A DNA stretch of 35,121 bases. Origin: Gammaproteobacteria bacterium. GTDB taxonomy: Bacteria > Pseudomonadota > Gammaproteobacteria > Steroidobacterales > Steroidobacteraceae. Positions 6,888-15,059 of this stretch are shown here, piece after piece. The notes beneath the pieces are model-generated. The model was not told the DNA's origin and made no database searches. It saw nothing but the letters and a program-made list of their open reading frames with translations. Both the position numbers and the translations under genes were made by a program. The DNA is taken from assembly GCA_028293805.1 (NCBI GenBank), contig JAQGOC010000261.1, positions 1 to 35,121 of the forward strand. Reading direction: 5' to 3'. Numbering within the stretch: the stretch's first letter is position 1; each line of letters starts with the position of its first letter.

Positions 6888-9443
6888 TCAAGCCAGTCCG
6901 AAGGTCAGATCATTTTGCGACAGGAGTCGGATCGGAACGCGCGGGACGCGCCAGATCTCCTGCGCATACTCCTGGATCGTGCGGTCGGAGGAAAAAACCC
7001 CCGAGCGCGCCACATTCAGGATCGACATGCGGCTCCAGTGCTGCGCGTCCCGGTAGGCCTGCTCGACCTGCGTCTGGCAGTCGACATACGACTGGAAGTC
7101 GGCGAGCAGCATGTACGTGTCCCAGTGGAGCAAACCGTCGACGATGGACCGGAATTGCGTCGGATCGCCGCGCGAGAAAAACCCCTCGCGGATGAGATCG
7201 AGCACCTGCCGCAGCTCGGGATTGCTCTCGTAGAAGGCTGCCGGGCGATAGCCTGCGCGGCGCAGCCCCTCGACCTCGGCTGCCGTCAGGCCGAACATGA
7301 AGAAATTCTCCGGCCCCACCTCGCGGCGGATCTCGATGTTGGCACCGTCCTGCGTGCCGATGGTGAGTGCGCCGTTCATGCAGAACTTCATGTTGCCCGT
7401 ACCGGAGGCTTCCTTGCCGGCCGTTGAGATCTGCTCCGACAGATCCGCCGCCGGGTAGACGCGCTGTCCGTTCGTGACGTTGAAGTTCGGCAGGAATACG
7501 ACCTTGATCCGGTCACGTACCTGCGGATCGCGGTTCACGACATCCCCCACCGCAGTGATGAGCTTGATGACGAGCTTCGCGAGGTGATAGCCCGGCGCGG
7601 CCTTGCCGCCGAAGATGAAGGTGCGCGGATGCATGTCGAAATGCGCATCCGATTTCAGGCGGTGGTACAGCGCGATGATGTGGAGGACGTTCAGGTGCTG
7701 GCGCTTGTATTCGTGGATGCGCTTGACCTGCACGTCGAAGAGCGAGTCCGGGTCCACGGAAACGCCGGTCCGGTCGCGCGCGAGCACGGCCAGATCCTCC
7801 TTGTTGGATCGCTTGATCTGCTGCCAGCTCTTCTGGAACTGCACGTCGGCGGCGAACTTCTCCAGCTCCACGAGCTTGCCGAGATCTTTGACCCAGCCGT
7901 CCCCGATCGCCTCGCAGATCAGGGCGGCGAGCCGCTGGTTCGTGAGCGCAAGCCAGCGACGCGGCGTTACGCCGTTGGTCTTGTTGCTGAATTTCTCCGG
8001 CCACAGGTCGTAAAAGTCCTTCAGCAGGTTCTGTCTGATGAGCTGCGAGTGCAGATCGGCGACGCCGTTGACGGCATGGCTGCCAACGCAGGCGAGGTGG
8101 GCCATGCGCACATAGCGGCCGCCGTTCTCGTCGATGAGCGAAAGCCGGGCGATCCGCGCCTCATCGCCGAAAAAGCGAATGCGCACTTCATCGAGAAAGC
8201 GGGCGTTGATCTCGTACACAATCTCGAGGTGCCGCGGCAGAACCTGCGCGAATACCGCGATGGGCCAGCATTCCAGCGCTTCGGGCAACAGGGTGTGGTT
8301 CGTATACGCGAACGTCCTGCGGGTGATCGACCAGGCGGTCTCCCAATCCATCGCGTGTTCGTCGACGAGCAGCCGCATGAGCTCGGCCACGGCGATCGAG
8401 GGATGGGTGTCGTTCAATTGAACGGCGAATTTCTCGTGAAAGCGGGACACCGGAATCTGCTGGACCCGCAGGATGCGCAGCATGTCCTGCAGCGAGCAGC
8501 AGACGAAGAAGTACTGCTGCTCGAGGCGCAGCTCCTTGCCCTTCACCGACTCGTCGTTCGGGTACAGCACCTTGCTGAGGTTTTCGGAAGTCACCTTCTG
8601 ATTGACGGCACCGTAATAGTCGCCGCTGTTGAATGCCGAGAAGTCGAAGGATTCGGGTGCTTCGGCCTTCCACAGGCGCAGGGTGTTGGCGGTGTTGACC
8701 CGATACCCCAGGATCGGCGTGTCATACGGCACGCCGGTCACGATGCGGTGCGGCACCCAGCGCACCCGCATGCGCCCCTCGTGGTCGACGTAGCTTTCGG
8801 TAGAGCCGCCCAGCTTCACTTCCACAGCCCATTCCGGCCGGGCGATCTCCCACGCGTTGCCGAAACGCAGCCACTTGTCGGTGCGCTCGACCTGCCAGCC
8901 GTCGACGATCTCCTGCTGAAAGATGCCGAACTCGTAGCGGATTCCGTAGCCGATGGACGGAATCTCCAGCGTGGCCATCGAGTCGAGGAAGCATGCGGCG
9001 AGGCGCCCCAGGCCGCCGTTACCCAGGCCGGGCTCGTCCTCGCAGGCGGCCATCTCGTCGAAATCCAGGCCGAGCTCGCCGACCGCCCGGCGCACCTCCT
9101 CGGAGATGCCGAGGTTCAGCAGATTGTTGCCCAGATGCGGGCCCATCAGAAATTCTGCCGACAAGTAAGCGACCGTGCGCGAGCCGTGGGTCGTATAAGC
9201 CTCAGCCGTGCTGATCCACCGATGCAACATGCGGTCGCGTACGGTAAAGGCGAGCGCCATGTAGTAGTCGCGCTTGGTGGCGAGCGCGGGAATCTTCCCC
9301 TGCACGTAAAAAAGATTGTCGAGGAAGGCGTGTTTGAAAGCCTCCATGCTCAAGTCGACGCGGTCGGCTGCGACGCGGTCGGCAGCGAGGCGGTCGTCCT
9401 CGCTACGAGCATCTTCCGGCGGACTCAGCACGCGTACATTCAT
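6888..9443 (-). CDS. glgP: Glycogen/starch/alpha-glucan phosphorylase
   Basis: This enzyme releases glucose-1-phosphate from storage alpha-1,4-glucan using inorganic phosphate and pyridoxal phosphate. At 851 residues it has the full family length. Signatures include AYLSAEFLMG (92-101), EPGLGNGGLGRLAACF (137-152), QLNDTHPSIAV (342-352) and EASGTGNMKF (678-687) with the PLP lysine at 686. The open frame extends to 10556, but the extra part is an out-of-frame reading of the TonB receptor and has no homology, so the ATG at 9443 (MNVRVLSPPE) is chosen; no strong Shine-Dalgarno is seen. Codons 17-31 contain an imperfect 15-base tandem repeat (about 9360-9404) encoding Ala-Ala-Asp-Arg-Val-type units, so the N-terminal tail is probably disordered. 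No other glycogen gene is in the window, so it is separated from the usual glg cluster. Confidence 0.96.
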   Translation of the reverse strand: MNVRVLSPPEDARSEDDRLAADRVAADRVDLSMEAFKHAFLDNLFYVQGKIPALATKRDYYMALAFTVRDRMLHRWISTAEAYTTHGSRTVAYLSAEFLMGPHLGNNLLNLGISEEVRRAVGELGLDFDEMAACEDEPGLGNGGLGRLAACFLDSMATLEIPSIGYGIRYEFGIFQQEIVDGWQVERTDKWLRFGNAWEIARPEWAVEVKLGGSTESYVDHEGRMRVRWVPHRIVTGVPYDTPILGYRVNTANTLRLWKAEAPESFDFSAFNSGDYYGAVNQKVTSENLSKVLYPNDESVKGKELRLEQQYFFVCCSLQDMLRILRVQQIPVSRFHEKFAVQLNDTHPSIAVAELMRLLVDEHAMDWETAWSITRRTFAYTNHTLLPEALECWPIAVFAQVLPRHLEIVYEINARFLDEVRIRFFGDEARIARLSLIDENGGRYVRMAHLACVGSHAVNGVADLHSQLIRQNLLKDFYDLWPEKFSNKTNGVTPRRWLALTNQRLAALICEAIGDGWVKDLGKLVELEKFAADVQFQKSWQQIKRSNKEDLAVLARDRTGVSVDPDSLFDVQVKRIHEYKRQHLNVLHIIALYHRLKSDAHFDMHPRTFIFGGKAAPGYHLAKLVIKLITAVGDVVNRDPQVRDRIKVVFLPNFNVTNGQRVYPAADLSEQISTAGKEASGTGNMKFCMNGALTIGTQDGANIEIRREVGPENFFMFGLTAAEVEGLRRAGYRPAAFYESNPELRQVLDLIREGFFSRGDPTQFRSIVDGLLHWDTYMLLADFQSYVDCQTQVEQAYRDAQHWSRMSILNVARSGVFSSDRTIQEYAQEIWRVPRVPIRLLSQNDLTFGLA

Positions 9444-9817
9444 GTTGCCGCCGTCATTGGATCGGGGACAACGCCCCTGTGCGCTGGCTCTGCAAGTTCC
9501 ATGCGTGTCCGGCAGCCTGCGCCGCGCGGGCCGCCGGCGGGGGAAAACGCAATCCTTTTCAAGGGCTTGATCCTGATTCGCACGCCCGAGCGCGCGCGAG
9601 CGGCGCGGATGGTTGCACCAGAACGGCTGCCGCGAGAAATGGAATGCACTGTAACGGTGCGCTGACAGATTGCACTGTGCCGGGCGTATCGAGCCGACGC
9701 GCTTGGCTGGACACCCATGGACCACACGCCGTGGACACCCCTTCAGGGAGGTCACGCATGGACGCGCATGCATGGGTGCGGCCGCGCTGGATACGTGTGC
9801 GTTGGATGCGCCTGAAA
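9444..9817. other. Intergenic region upstream of glgP
   Basis: The stretch between glgP and the TonB-receptor terminator has no credible gene; short open frames on both strands lack homology and ribosome-binding sites. It should hold the glgP promoter on the minus strand. A 9-base direct repeat TGGACACCC occurs at 9708-9716 and 9732-9740, with CATGG sequences nearby. I cannot assign a promoter. Confidence 0.5.
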
Positions 9818-9854
9818 GAACGCCGCCGGCACGTGGCCCGTGCCGGCGGCGTTC
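9818..9854 (-). terminator. Rho-independent terminator of the TonB-receptor gene
   Basis: A perfect 16-base-pair stem (arms 9818-9833 and 9839-9854) encloses a 5-base loop. It lies 30 bases past the TonB-receptor stop codon. On the minus strand it is followed by a short T-rich stretch (TTTC). The stem is long and almost all G-C, so it should stop transcription before glgP. Confidence 0.85.
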
Positions 9855-9883
9855 ATCGCATTGGATGTGACGTCTTCTAGAAC

Positions 9884-12328
9884 TTACTTGCCGAAGTTGT
9901 ACTTCGTCGTGACGCCCCATTCGCGCGGCGCACCGGGCTGCCCGGATACCTGGCCCTCGCCGAAAGTGGTGAGGTCGAATATGGACACGTAGTACTTCCT
10001 GTTGGTGAGGTTGGTCCCGAACCCGGCGACCGACCACTTGCCGTCCGGCGAGTCCCAGGTCACGCGGCCATCGAGGAGCGCGCGGCCAGGCATGCGTGCC
10101 AGCGGGTTGACATGGTTCTGCACGTCGGCAAACGTCTCCGACTGTCCGGTCAAGTCGAGCCGCGGGGTCAGCTTGCCGCCCGCGGGCAGCGCAATCGCAT
10201 ACCCCACGCCGAGGTTGGCCTTGAACTTCGGCCGCCCCGTGGGAATGTCGCCCGAGCCCGGGTTGCCGCTGATGCAGTTGACACCGCTGATGCCCGCGAC
10301 GCCGAGGTCCTGACAGCCCACCGAATTGCCCAGCTTGTACTTGAAGTCCGTATAGCCGCCGGACAGCGACACCGTCAGGCCGCCAATGGGCTGCGCCTCG
10401 AGCTCGAATTCGCCGCCGCTGATATTGGCGCCGCCGGGAATGTTCTGAATGCCGGTGTAGGGAATGCCGGCGGTTATGACCTGCGAGTTCAGCTGCATAT
10501 TGCGATAGAGGCCATAGAACGCCGCCAGGTTCGCGCGCAGACGGTGGTCGAACCACTCGCTCTTCATGCCGACTTCATACTCCGTCAGCTTTTCGGGGCC
10601 GAAGGAGTTGATCTGCGCCGCCGAGAACGGCCGCGGATTGAAGCCGCCGCCGCGGAAGCCGGTGGTGGCCGAGGCATAAGTCATGAAATCCGGCGTCCAG
10701 CGGTAGTTGATCGCCGCCTTCCAGTCGGCATGGCTGTACGAAGTCGCGTACGGGCCGAGCTGGCCGAAGAAGCTGAAGTACGTGTACTCCTTCTTTTCAT
10801 GCGTCCAACGCGCACCGGCGATGATGTCCATCTGGTCGGTGACGTGGAAGGTCGGCTGGAAGAACACCGCGTAGTTCTTGTCCTTGGCCGGGGAGTTCTG
10901 ATTGAAATCCAGGCCGTTGTTCGGCAGCGGCGCACCCGCGGAGAAGAAGCTCAGATTGATGTGGCCGCGGTTGAGCGAGTAGCCGTCGAAATAGAACGCG
11001 CCCGTGGCCCAGTCGACCTTGTTGCCGAACGCCTTGCCGGTGATCTGCAGCTCTTCCGTTTCCTGGTGGTGATCCAGCAGGTTGTATGCGTAAGCGATCG
11101 GCAGGGGGGAGTTATCCTGATCGTCGGAGAAATCGCCCCAGTAGCCGGTGTAGGCGCTGATCAGCTTGATGTGCACCCCGCCCGCTACGTCCCAGTCGAG
11201 CACATCGCTCACGCCGTAGGAGTGCAGTGTGCTGACCGGCGGAATCGCGCGGTTGTTGCGCGTGTCATAAAAGTTCGAATACGTCGTGCGGTAATCGTTC
11301 GTGACGAAACGGTTGTCGTAGTTCACGCCGTAGGTCGGAAGGATATAACGCGAGTTGTAGGCCGCCAGCAGCGGGGCTGGGCGCGCCGGATCGTGATCAT
11401 TCGCGTACAGCAGCACTTCGGGAGCTGCCTCGGACTTATCGTCCACGACGCTGGCCGTGAGAGTGTTCTCGGCACTATCGTTGATTACCCAACGCAGCGA
11501 GGCGCGGGCGCCCGCGATGTTTTCGCCTCCTTCAGTGCCCATGATGCAGCTGCCTGAACCCAGCATCTGGCTCTTCAGCAGATTTGTAGCGGCAGGATTG
11601 ACTACGTAGCCCTGGCTCGCACCCAGATCCGGATGCGCGCACGCGTAATCCACGCGGTTGACGTAACCATCCTTCTGCTTGGACATGACGGACACGCGCA
11701 GGAAAAGCTTGTCCTGCACGATGGAGGTGTCGTAGGCACCCTTGATGTATCGGGTGTTGTAATCACCGACCGTGGCTTCCAGATAGCCGGAGCCGTCGCC
11801 CGTGGGCTTCTTGGAGATCATGCGGACCGCGCCGCCGATTGAGTTCTTACCGAACAGAGTGCCCTGCGGACCGCGCAGGACCTCGACGCGCTCCAGATCC
11901 AACAGATCGACCACGGAGCCGAACGTCGATGCGTAATACACGTCGTCGACATATACCCCCACGCCGGGCTCGCCGGCCGCCAGATTGAAGTCGCCCTGGC
12001 CAATGCCGCGAATAAAGGCAGCGTTGGTCTTACCGAAGGGGGCGCTGGCCTCGAACATCGTCACGTTGGGCGCGATTTTGGCAATGTCGAGCAGGCTCTG
12101 CATGTTGCGCGCTTCCATCGCGTCACCCGACACTGCAGTGATGGCGAGCGGCGTCTCCTGCAACTTCTCGGAGCGGAACTGCGCGGTGACGACAATCTCC
12201 TGCAGTGTGTCGCCCGCATCGGCGGTGGGCGCCGCCGCGGCCTGTGCGAAGGCAGCCGATTGTGCCAGCGCGAGCGCGCTCATCGTCGAAGCGATGGTCA
12301 GCGCGACATGTGCCCTTACCTTGGTCAT
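9884..12328 (-). CDS. TonB-dependent outer-membrane receptor
   Basis: This is an outer-membrane active transporter of 814 residues that uses TonB energy to import a siderophore, vitamin, sugar or other large nutrient. It begins with a Sec signal peptide (MTKVRAHVALTIAS...FAQA). A TonB-box-like LQEIVVTAQ follows, then the plug domain with QETPLAITAVSG, FIRGIGQ, GVGVYVDDVYY and EVLRGPQGTLFGKNSIGG, and the 22-strand-type barrel. The ATG at 12328 is chosen over 12436 because the signal peptide starts there and GTAGGGGGA lies just upstream. The EIVVTA/LQETP style is frequent in Sphingomonadales, Caulobacterales and Steroidobacter-like bacteria. The last residues are YNFGK, one residue past the usual terminal aromatic. 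Its neighbours (MFS upstream, separated by 325 bases) suggest a catabolic uptake locus; no FecIR-type regulator is adjacent. Ligand unknown. Confidence 0.93.
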   Translation of the reverse strand: MTKVRAHVALTIASTMSALALAQSAAFAQAAAAPTADAGDTLQEIVVTAQFRSEKLQETPLAITAVSGDAMEARNMQSLLDIAKIAPNVTMFEASAPFGKTNAAFIRGIGQGDFNLAAGEPGVGVYVDDVYYASTFGSVVDLLDLERVEVLRGPQGTLFGKNSIGGAVRMISKKPTGDGSGYLEATVGDYNTRYIKGAYDTSIVQDKLFLRVSVMSKQKDGYVNRVDYACAHPDLGASQGYVVNPAATNLLKSQMLGSGSCIMGTEGGENIAGARASLRWVINDSAENTLTASVVDDKSEAAPEVLLYANDHDPARPAPLLAAYNSRYILPTYGVNYDNRFVTNDYRTTYSNFYDTRNNRAIPPVSTLHSYGVSDVLDWDVAGGVHIKLISAYTGYWGDFSDDQDNSPLPIAYAYNLLDHHQETEELQITGKAFGNKVDWATGAFYFDGYSLNRGHINLSFFSAGAPLPNNGLDFNQNSPAKDKNYAVFFQPTFHVTDQMDIIAGARWTHEKKEYTYFSFFGQLGPYATSYSHADWKAAINYRWTPDFMTYASATTGFRGGGFNPRPFSAAQINSFGPEKLTEYEVGMKSEWFDHRLRANLAAFYGLYRNMQLNSQVITAGIPYTGIQNIPGGANISGGEFELEAQPIGGLTVSLSGGYTDFKYKLGNSVGCQDLGVAGISGVNCISGNPGSGDIPTGRPKFKANLGVGYAIALPAGGKLTPRLDLTGQSETFADVQNHVNPLARMPGRALLDGRVTWDSPDGKWSVAGFGTNLTNRKYYVSIFDLTTFGEGQVSGQPGAPREWGVTTKYNFGK

Positions 12329-12519
12329 GAATTTCCCCCTACCTGCCAAATGAGTAGTCGAAACCACCGCGGGACGGTTGCAATTACGCAAATCTGTCCC
12401 GAATGCAGCGCATCGAGCGCGGCGCACGCGACACACGGTCGCGGCGATGCGACGAGATGCAACCGCTCGGAGGGTGCCAGTTTAGCGGCTTGAAGACTGT
12501 GAATTTAAGCGGATCTTGA

Positions 12520-12539
12520 ACTCACACGGAACGGTGAGT
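12520..12539. promoter_or_regulatory. Inverted repeat upstream of the TonB-receptor gene
   Basis: The 325-base gap (12329-12653) between the TonB-receptor start and the end of the upstream MFS gene has no gene and should hold the receptor promoter. It contains ACTCAC and GTGAGT, a perfect 6-base inverted repeat with an 8-base spacer, about 190 bases upstream of the start. It could be an operator. I could not place -35/-10 elements. Confidence 0.25.
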
Positions 12540-12653
12540 CGACTAAAAAGGAACATTGTCACGGTGTGGATATCGCACCGCGCGCGGTTGTATCAAATTC
12601 ACGACAAGGAGGTGCGCCGAGAAGCGCGGCCCGGGCCGGATTGCAACGCCCTG

Positions 12654-14102
12654 TCACATTCCAGGCGCTGCCGCGGCGCCCAGTGCCGCACCGGGCGGTA
12701 CATAGCGCGTTTCCAAATCCCGGCGCAGCGTGCGTGCAGCGAGGAAGTAGTGAAGGCTGGCCCACGTGAACGTCAGAGACATTGTCATGAGCGCGTGCTT
12801 GAGGCCTGTTGCGGACGCGTTGGCGCAAGCTTGCATCAGAGCGTCCGCCGTGCCGGCTACCGGCCGGCCCTTGGGACATGACACTGCATAACTGCCGATC
12901 GTAAATGCACTACGCGTGAAACGATCGCTCAACAGGCCCACGATGGTGGGACCGAAGCCGATGCCAACGAGCCCGAGGACAAAATTGAAGACGAATGACG
13001 AAGAGGCCCGCATGCTGGCGCTGACCATGTTCTGCGCCATGGCCAGCGTCGGAGTCCAGTAAACGAACAGCATGATGTGGCCGAAGATGAGGATGGCCAC
13101 GGTTGCCGCGATTGTCGCCTGATTGAACCCGATGAGGAATGCCGGAGTCGCGAGCAACAAAGTCAGCGCGGGCCCCCAGACGTACCAACGCTTGTCGTAG
13201 CGCCCGGCCCAATCCACGCCAAAACCCCCGAGAAGCATGCCCGAAGCCATTGCGCCGCCGGCCACCAGCGACAGCAGCCGGCCCGCCTCGGCAAAGCCCA
13301 CGTGAAAGTTGCGGACGAGGAACTGGCCGAAAAACTGCCCGATGCCGTTCATCGAGATGGCCGCCAGCGCGCACCCGGCCAGCAGGTGACGCACGGAGGG
13401 CTTGGACAGCAGGAATTTCAACACCTGCGCCATCGAAGGCGGCGGCCCCACGACGGCAGCGCTGCCCGCGGGATCCGACATGCCGCGGGGAGGCTCCCGC
13501 AATGTCAGGAAGGCGAGAATCGCGACCACTACGCCCGGCGCACCGACGGCGACAAAAGCCGCCCGCCAGCTCACATGCTCGGCCATCCAGCCGCCGAGCA
13601 TGGAACCGAACACGACTCCAATGGGCGCGCCGAGCCAGATCAGGGACATGGCCGAAGCACGGCGTTCCATGCCGTAGTGATCGCCTATGAGCGACCCCAC
13701 CGGCGGCATGAAGCCGGCATCTCCGACCCCCACGCCAACGCGGCACAAAAGCAGCTGCCAGAAGCTGGCCGCCTTTCCGCACAGACAGACCATCACGCCG
13801 AAGATCGCCACGGAGACGGAGATGATCTTCGTGCGGCTCACGTGTTCGGCCAGACGCGCGATCGGCAACGCCAACACCGAATAGAAGATTGCGAAGGCCA
13901 GGCCCTGCACCAGGCCCATCTGGGCATCGCTCAATCCGAGGTCGAGCTTGATCGCCTGCGCCGAAGCTGCCATGCCCTGGCGGTCGGCCAGGTTCAATGC
14001 GTTGGTGAGCAGGAGTATGAACAGCAACCAGGACCTGTAGCCCTTGGAGAACAGGGAGCTGACAGGACGTTCATTCGCAACCGCGGCCGAATTTTCTTGC
14101 AT
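12654..14102 (-). CDS. Spinster-like MFS transporter
   Basis: This is an inner-membrane permease of the major facilitator superfamily, 482 residues, about 12 helices. The sequence NALNLADRQGMAASAQ near residue 34, LPIARLAEHVSR after TM2 and LCRVGVGVGDAGFMPP in TM4 are typical of the spinster-like branch common next to TonB receptors in proteobacteria. The ATG at 14102 is supported by GAGGGGA upstream; an in-frame start at 14186 lacks one. Before the last helix is a loop with Cys409 and Cys426, absent from most MFS proteins but matched in the second spinster-like MFS of this window (22646-24001). The gene lies between the PfpI-type gene (111 bases) and the TonB receptor (325 bases), all on the same strand. 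It may take into the cytoplasm what the receptor brings into the periplasm. Substrate unknown. Confidence 0.92.
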   Translation of the reverse strand: MQENSAAVANERPVSSLFSKGYRSWLLFILLLTNALNLADRQGMAASAQAIKLDLGLSDAQMGLVQGLAFAIFYSVLALPIARLAEHVSRTKIISVSVAIFGVMVCLCGKAASFWQLLLCRVGVGVGDAGFMPPVGSLIGDHYGMERRASAMSLIWLGAPIGVVFGSMLGGWMAEHVSWRAAFVAVGAPGVVVAILAFLTLREPPRGMSDPAGSAAVVGPPPSMAQVLKFLLSKPSVRHLLAGCALAAISMNGIGQFFGQFLVRNFHVGFAEAGRLLSLVAGGAMASGMLLGGFGVDWAGRYDKRWYVWGPALTLLLATPAFLIGFNQATIAATVAILIFGHIMLFVYWTPTLAMAQNMVSASMRASSSFVFNFVLGLVGIGFGPTIVGLLSDRFTRSAFTIGSYAVSCPKGRPVAGTADALMQACANASATGLKHALMTMSLTFTWASLHYFLAARTLRRDLETRYVPPGAALGAAAAPGM

Positions 14103-14213
14103 GGGTCCCCTCGATGGCGGGCTACCTTGCGGCAACCCGCCACTCGAACGCAAGCGCGGTCTGCGCTCACGCCACCCCTCGGCCACGGTACATTCGGCGC
14201 CTGGTCTATGGCA

Positions 14214-14819
14214 TCAATGCGTCGACTGGCTCGGTTGGCCAGCAGGGTCGCGGCGCGCGCCGCCGGCCTGCTTCGAATGACGCCCCTCGCCGAACTCCTC
14301 CAGCATTTTACGATTGAATGCCGGGATGTCCGCCGGCTTGCGGCTCGAGACCAGGCCATTGTCGACGACGACTTCCTGGTCGACCCACTTCGCGCCGGCA
14401 TTGCTCAGATCGGCTCTCAATGAGGGCCATGACGTGATCGTGCGGCCTTGCACGACTCCAGCGTCGATCAGGGTCCACGGACCATGACAAATGACAGCGA
14501 CCGGCTTGCCGGCATCGAAAAATTCGCGCACGAACTGCACCGCCTTGGGCAGCATGCGCAGCTGATCCGGGTTCGCCACGCCGCCCGGAAGCAGCAGCGC
14601 GTCGAAATTGCCGGCAGCGGCCTGCTCCAGCGGGACGTCGACCTTGAACTTGTCGGCCTTGTCGAAATGATTCCAACCCTGCACCTCGCCTTGGGCGGGC
14701 GAAACGATCCGGGTCTCGGCGCCGGCGTCATCCAAAGCCTTCCTCGGACCGGTGAGCTCCACCTGCTCGAAACCTTCGGCCACCAGTATCGCGACCTTCA
14801 TTCCACTCGGTATTGCCAT
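14214..14819 (-). CDS. PfpI/DJ-1 family type 1 glutamine amidotransferase-like protein
   Basis: This is a 201-residue cytosolic protein of the PfpI/YraA/DJ-1 superfamily, linked to stress protection and repair of glycated or aldehyde-modified molecules. The nucleophile elbow is AVICHGPWTLID with Cys111-His112. The conserved acidic residue of the family is in AEGFEQVEL (residues 14-22), and LLLPGG (76-80) is the usual strand-turn. The ATG at 14819 (MAIPSGMKVAIL) is preferred to 14906 because it matches the family N-terminus and has GAGGAG about 10 bases upstream. The C-terminal tail (about 178-201) is Arg/Gln/Ser-rich and probably disordered. The neighbours are the spinster-like MFS downstream and the phosphatase 240 bases upstream, same strand; no specific functional link is evident. 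Confidence 0.88.
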   Translation of the reverse strand: MAIPSGMKVAILVAEGFEQVELTGPRKALDDAGAETRIVSPAQGEVQGWNHFDKADKFKVDVPLEQAAAGNFDALLLPGGVANPDQLRMLPKAVQFVREFFDAGKPVAVICHGPWTLIDAGVVQGRTITSWPSLRADLSNAGAKWVDQEVVVDNGLVSSRKPADIPAFNRKMLEEFGEGRHSKQAGGARRDPAGQPSQSTH

Positions 14820-15059
14820 GACTGTCTTACTCCTCGCGGCTCGTGGCCGCTGCTGTTGCGGCGACTCCTGAATCGATCGCTGCAACCGTTTCGGGGAGCA
14901 GGACACGTGCCGCGATCTCCCGCGAGCAACCTTGTGGTGAACCGCTGCGGCAGACAGGTCGCGGTCAAGTCGCGGCCAGTGGATCAGGCGCTAATGCACG
15001 AGCGTGGCGCTACTCTCGAGGCCATCACGCGCGCAGGCAGGCGTCACAGGGGCAATCCG

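Noticed and set aside
7584-9665. 693-residue plus-strand open frame
   Set aside because: Antisense shadow of glgP caused by high third-position GC; no recognisable domain.
9444-10556. 370-residue N-terminal extension of the glycogen phosphorylase frame
   Set aside because: It runs through the 3' part of the TonB-receptor gene in another frame and a terminator hairpin; glycogen phosphorylases end their similarity at about 9443.
10112-11557. 481-residue plus-strand open frame
   Set aside because: Antisense shadow of the TonB receptor; composition rich in Arg/Val/Ala with no domain.
13077-14423. 448-residue plus-strand open frame
   Set aside because: Antisense of the spinster-like MFS gene; His/Arg/Gln-rich nonsense composition.
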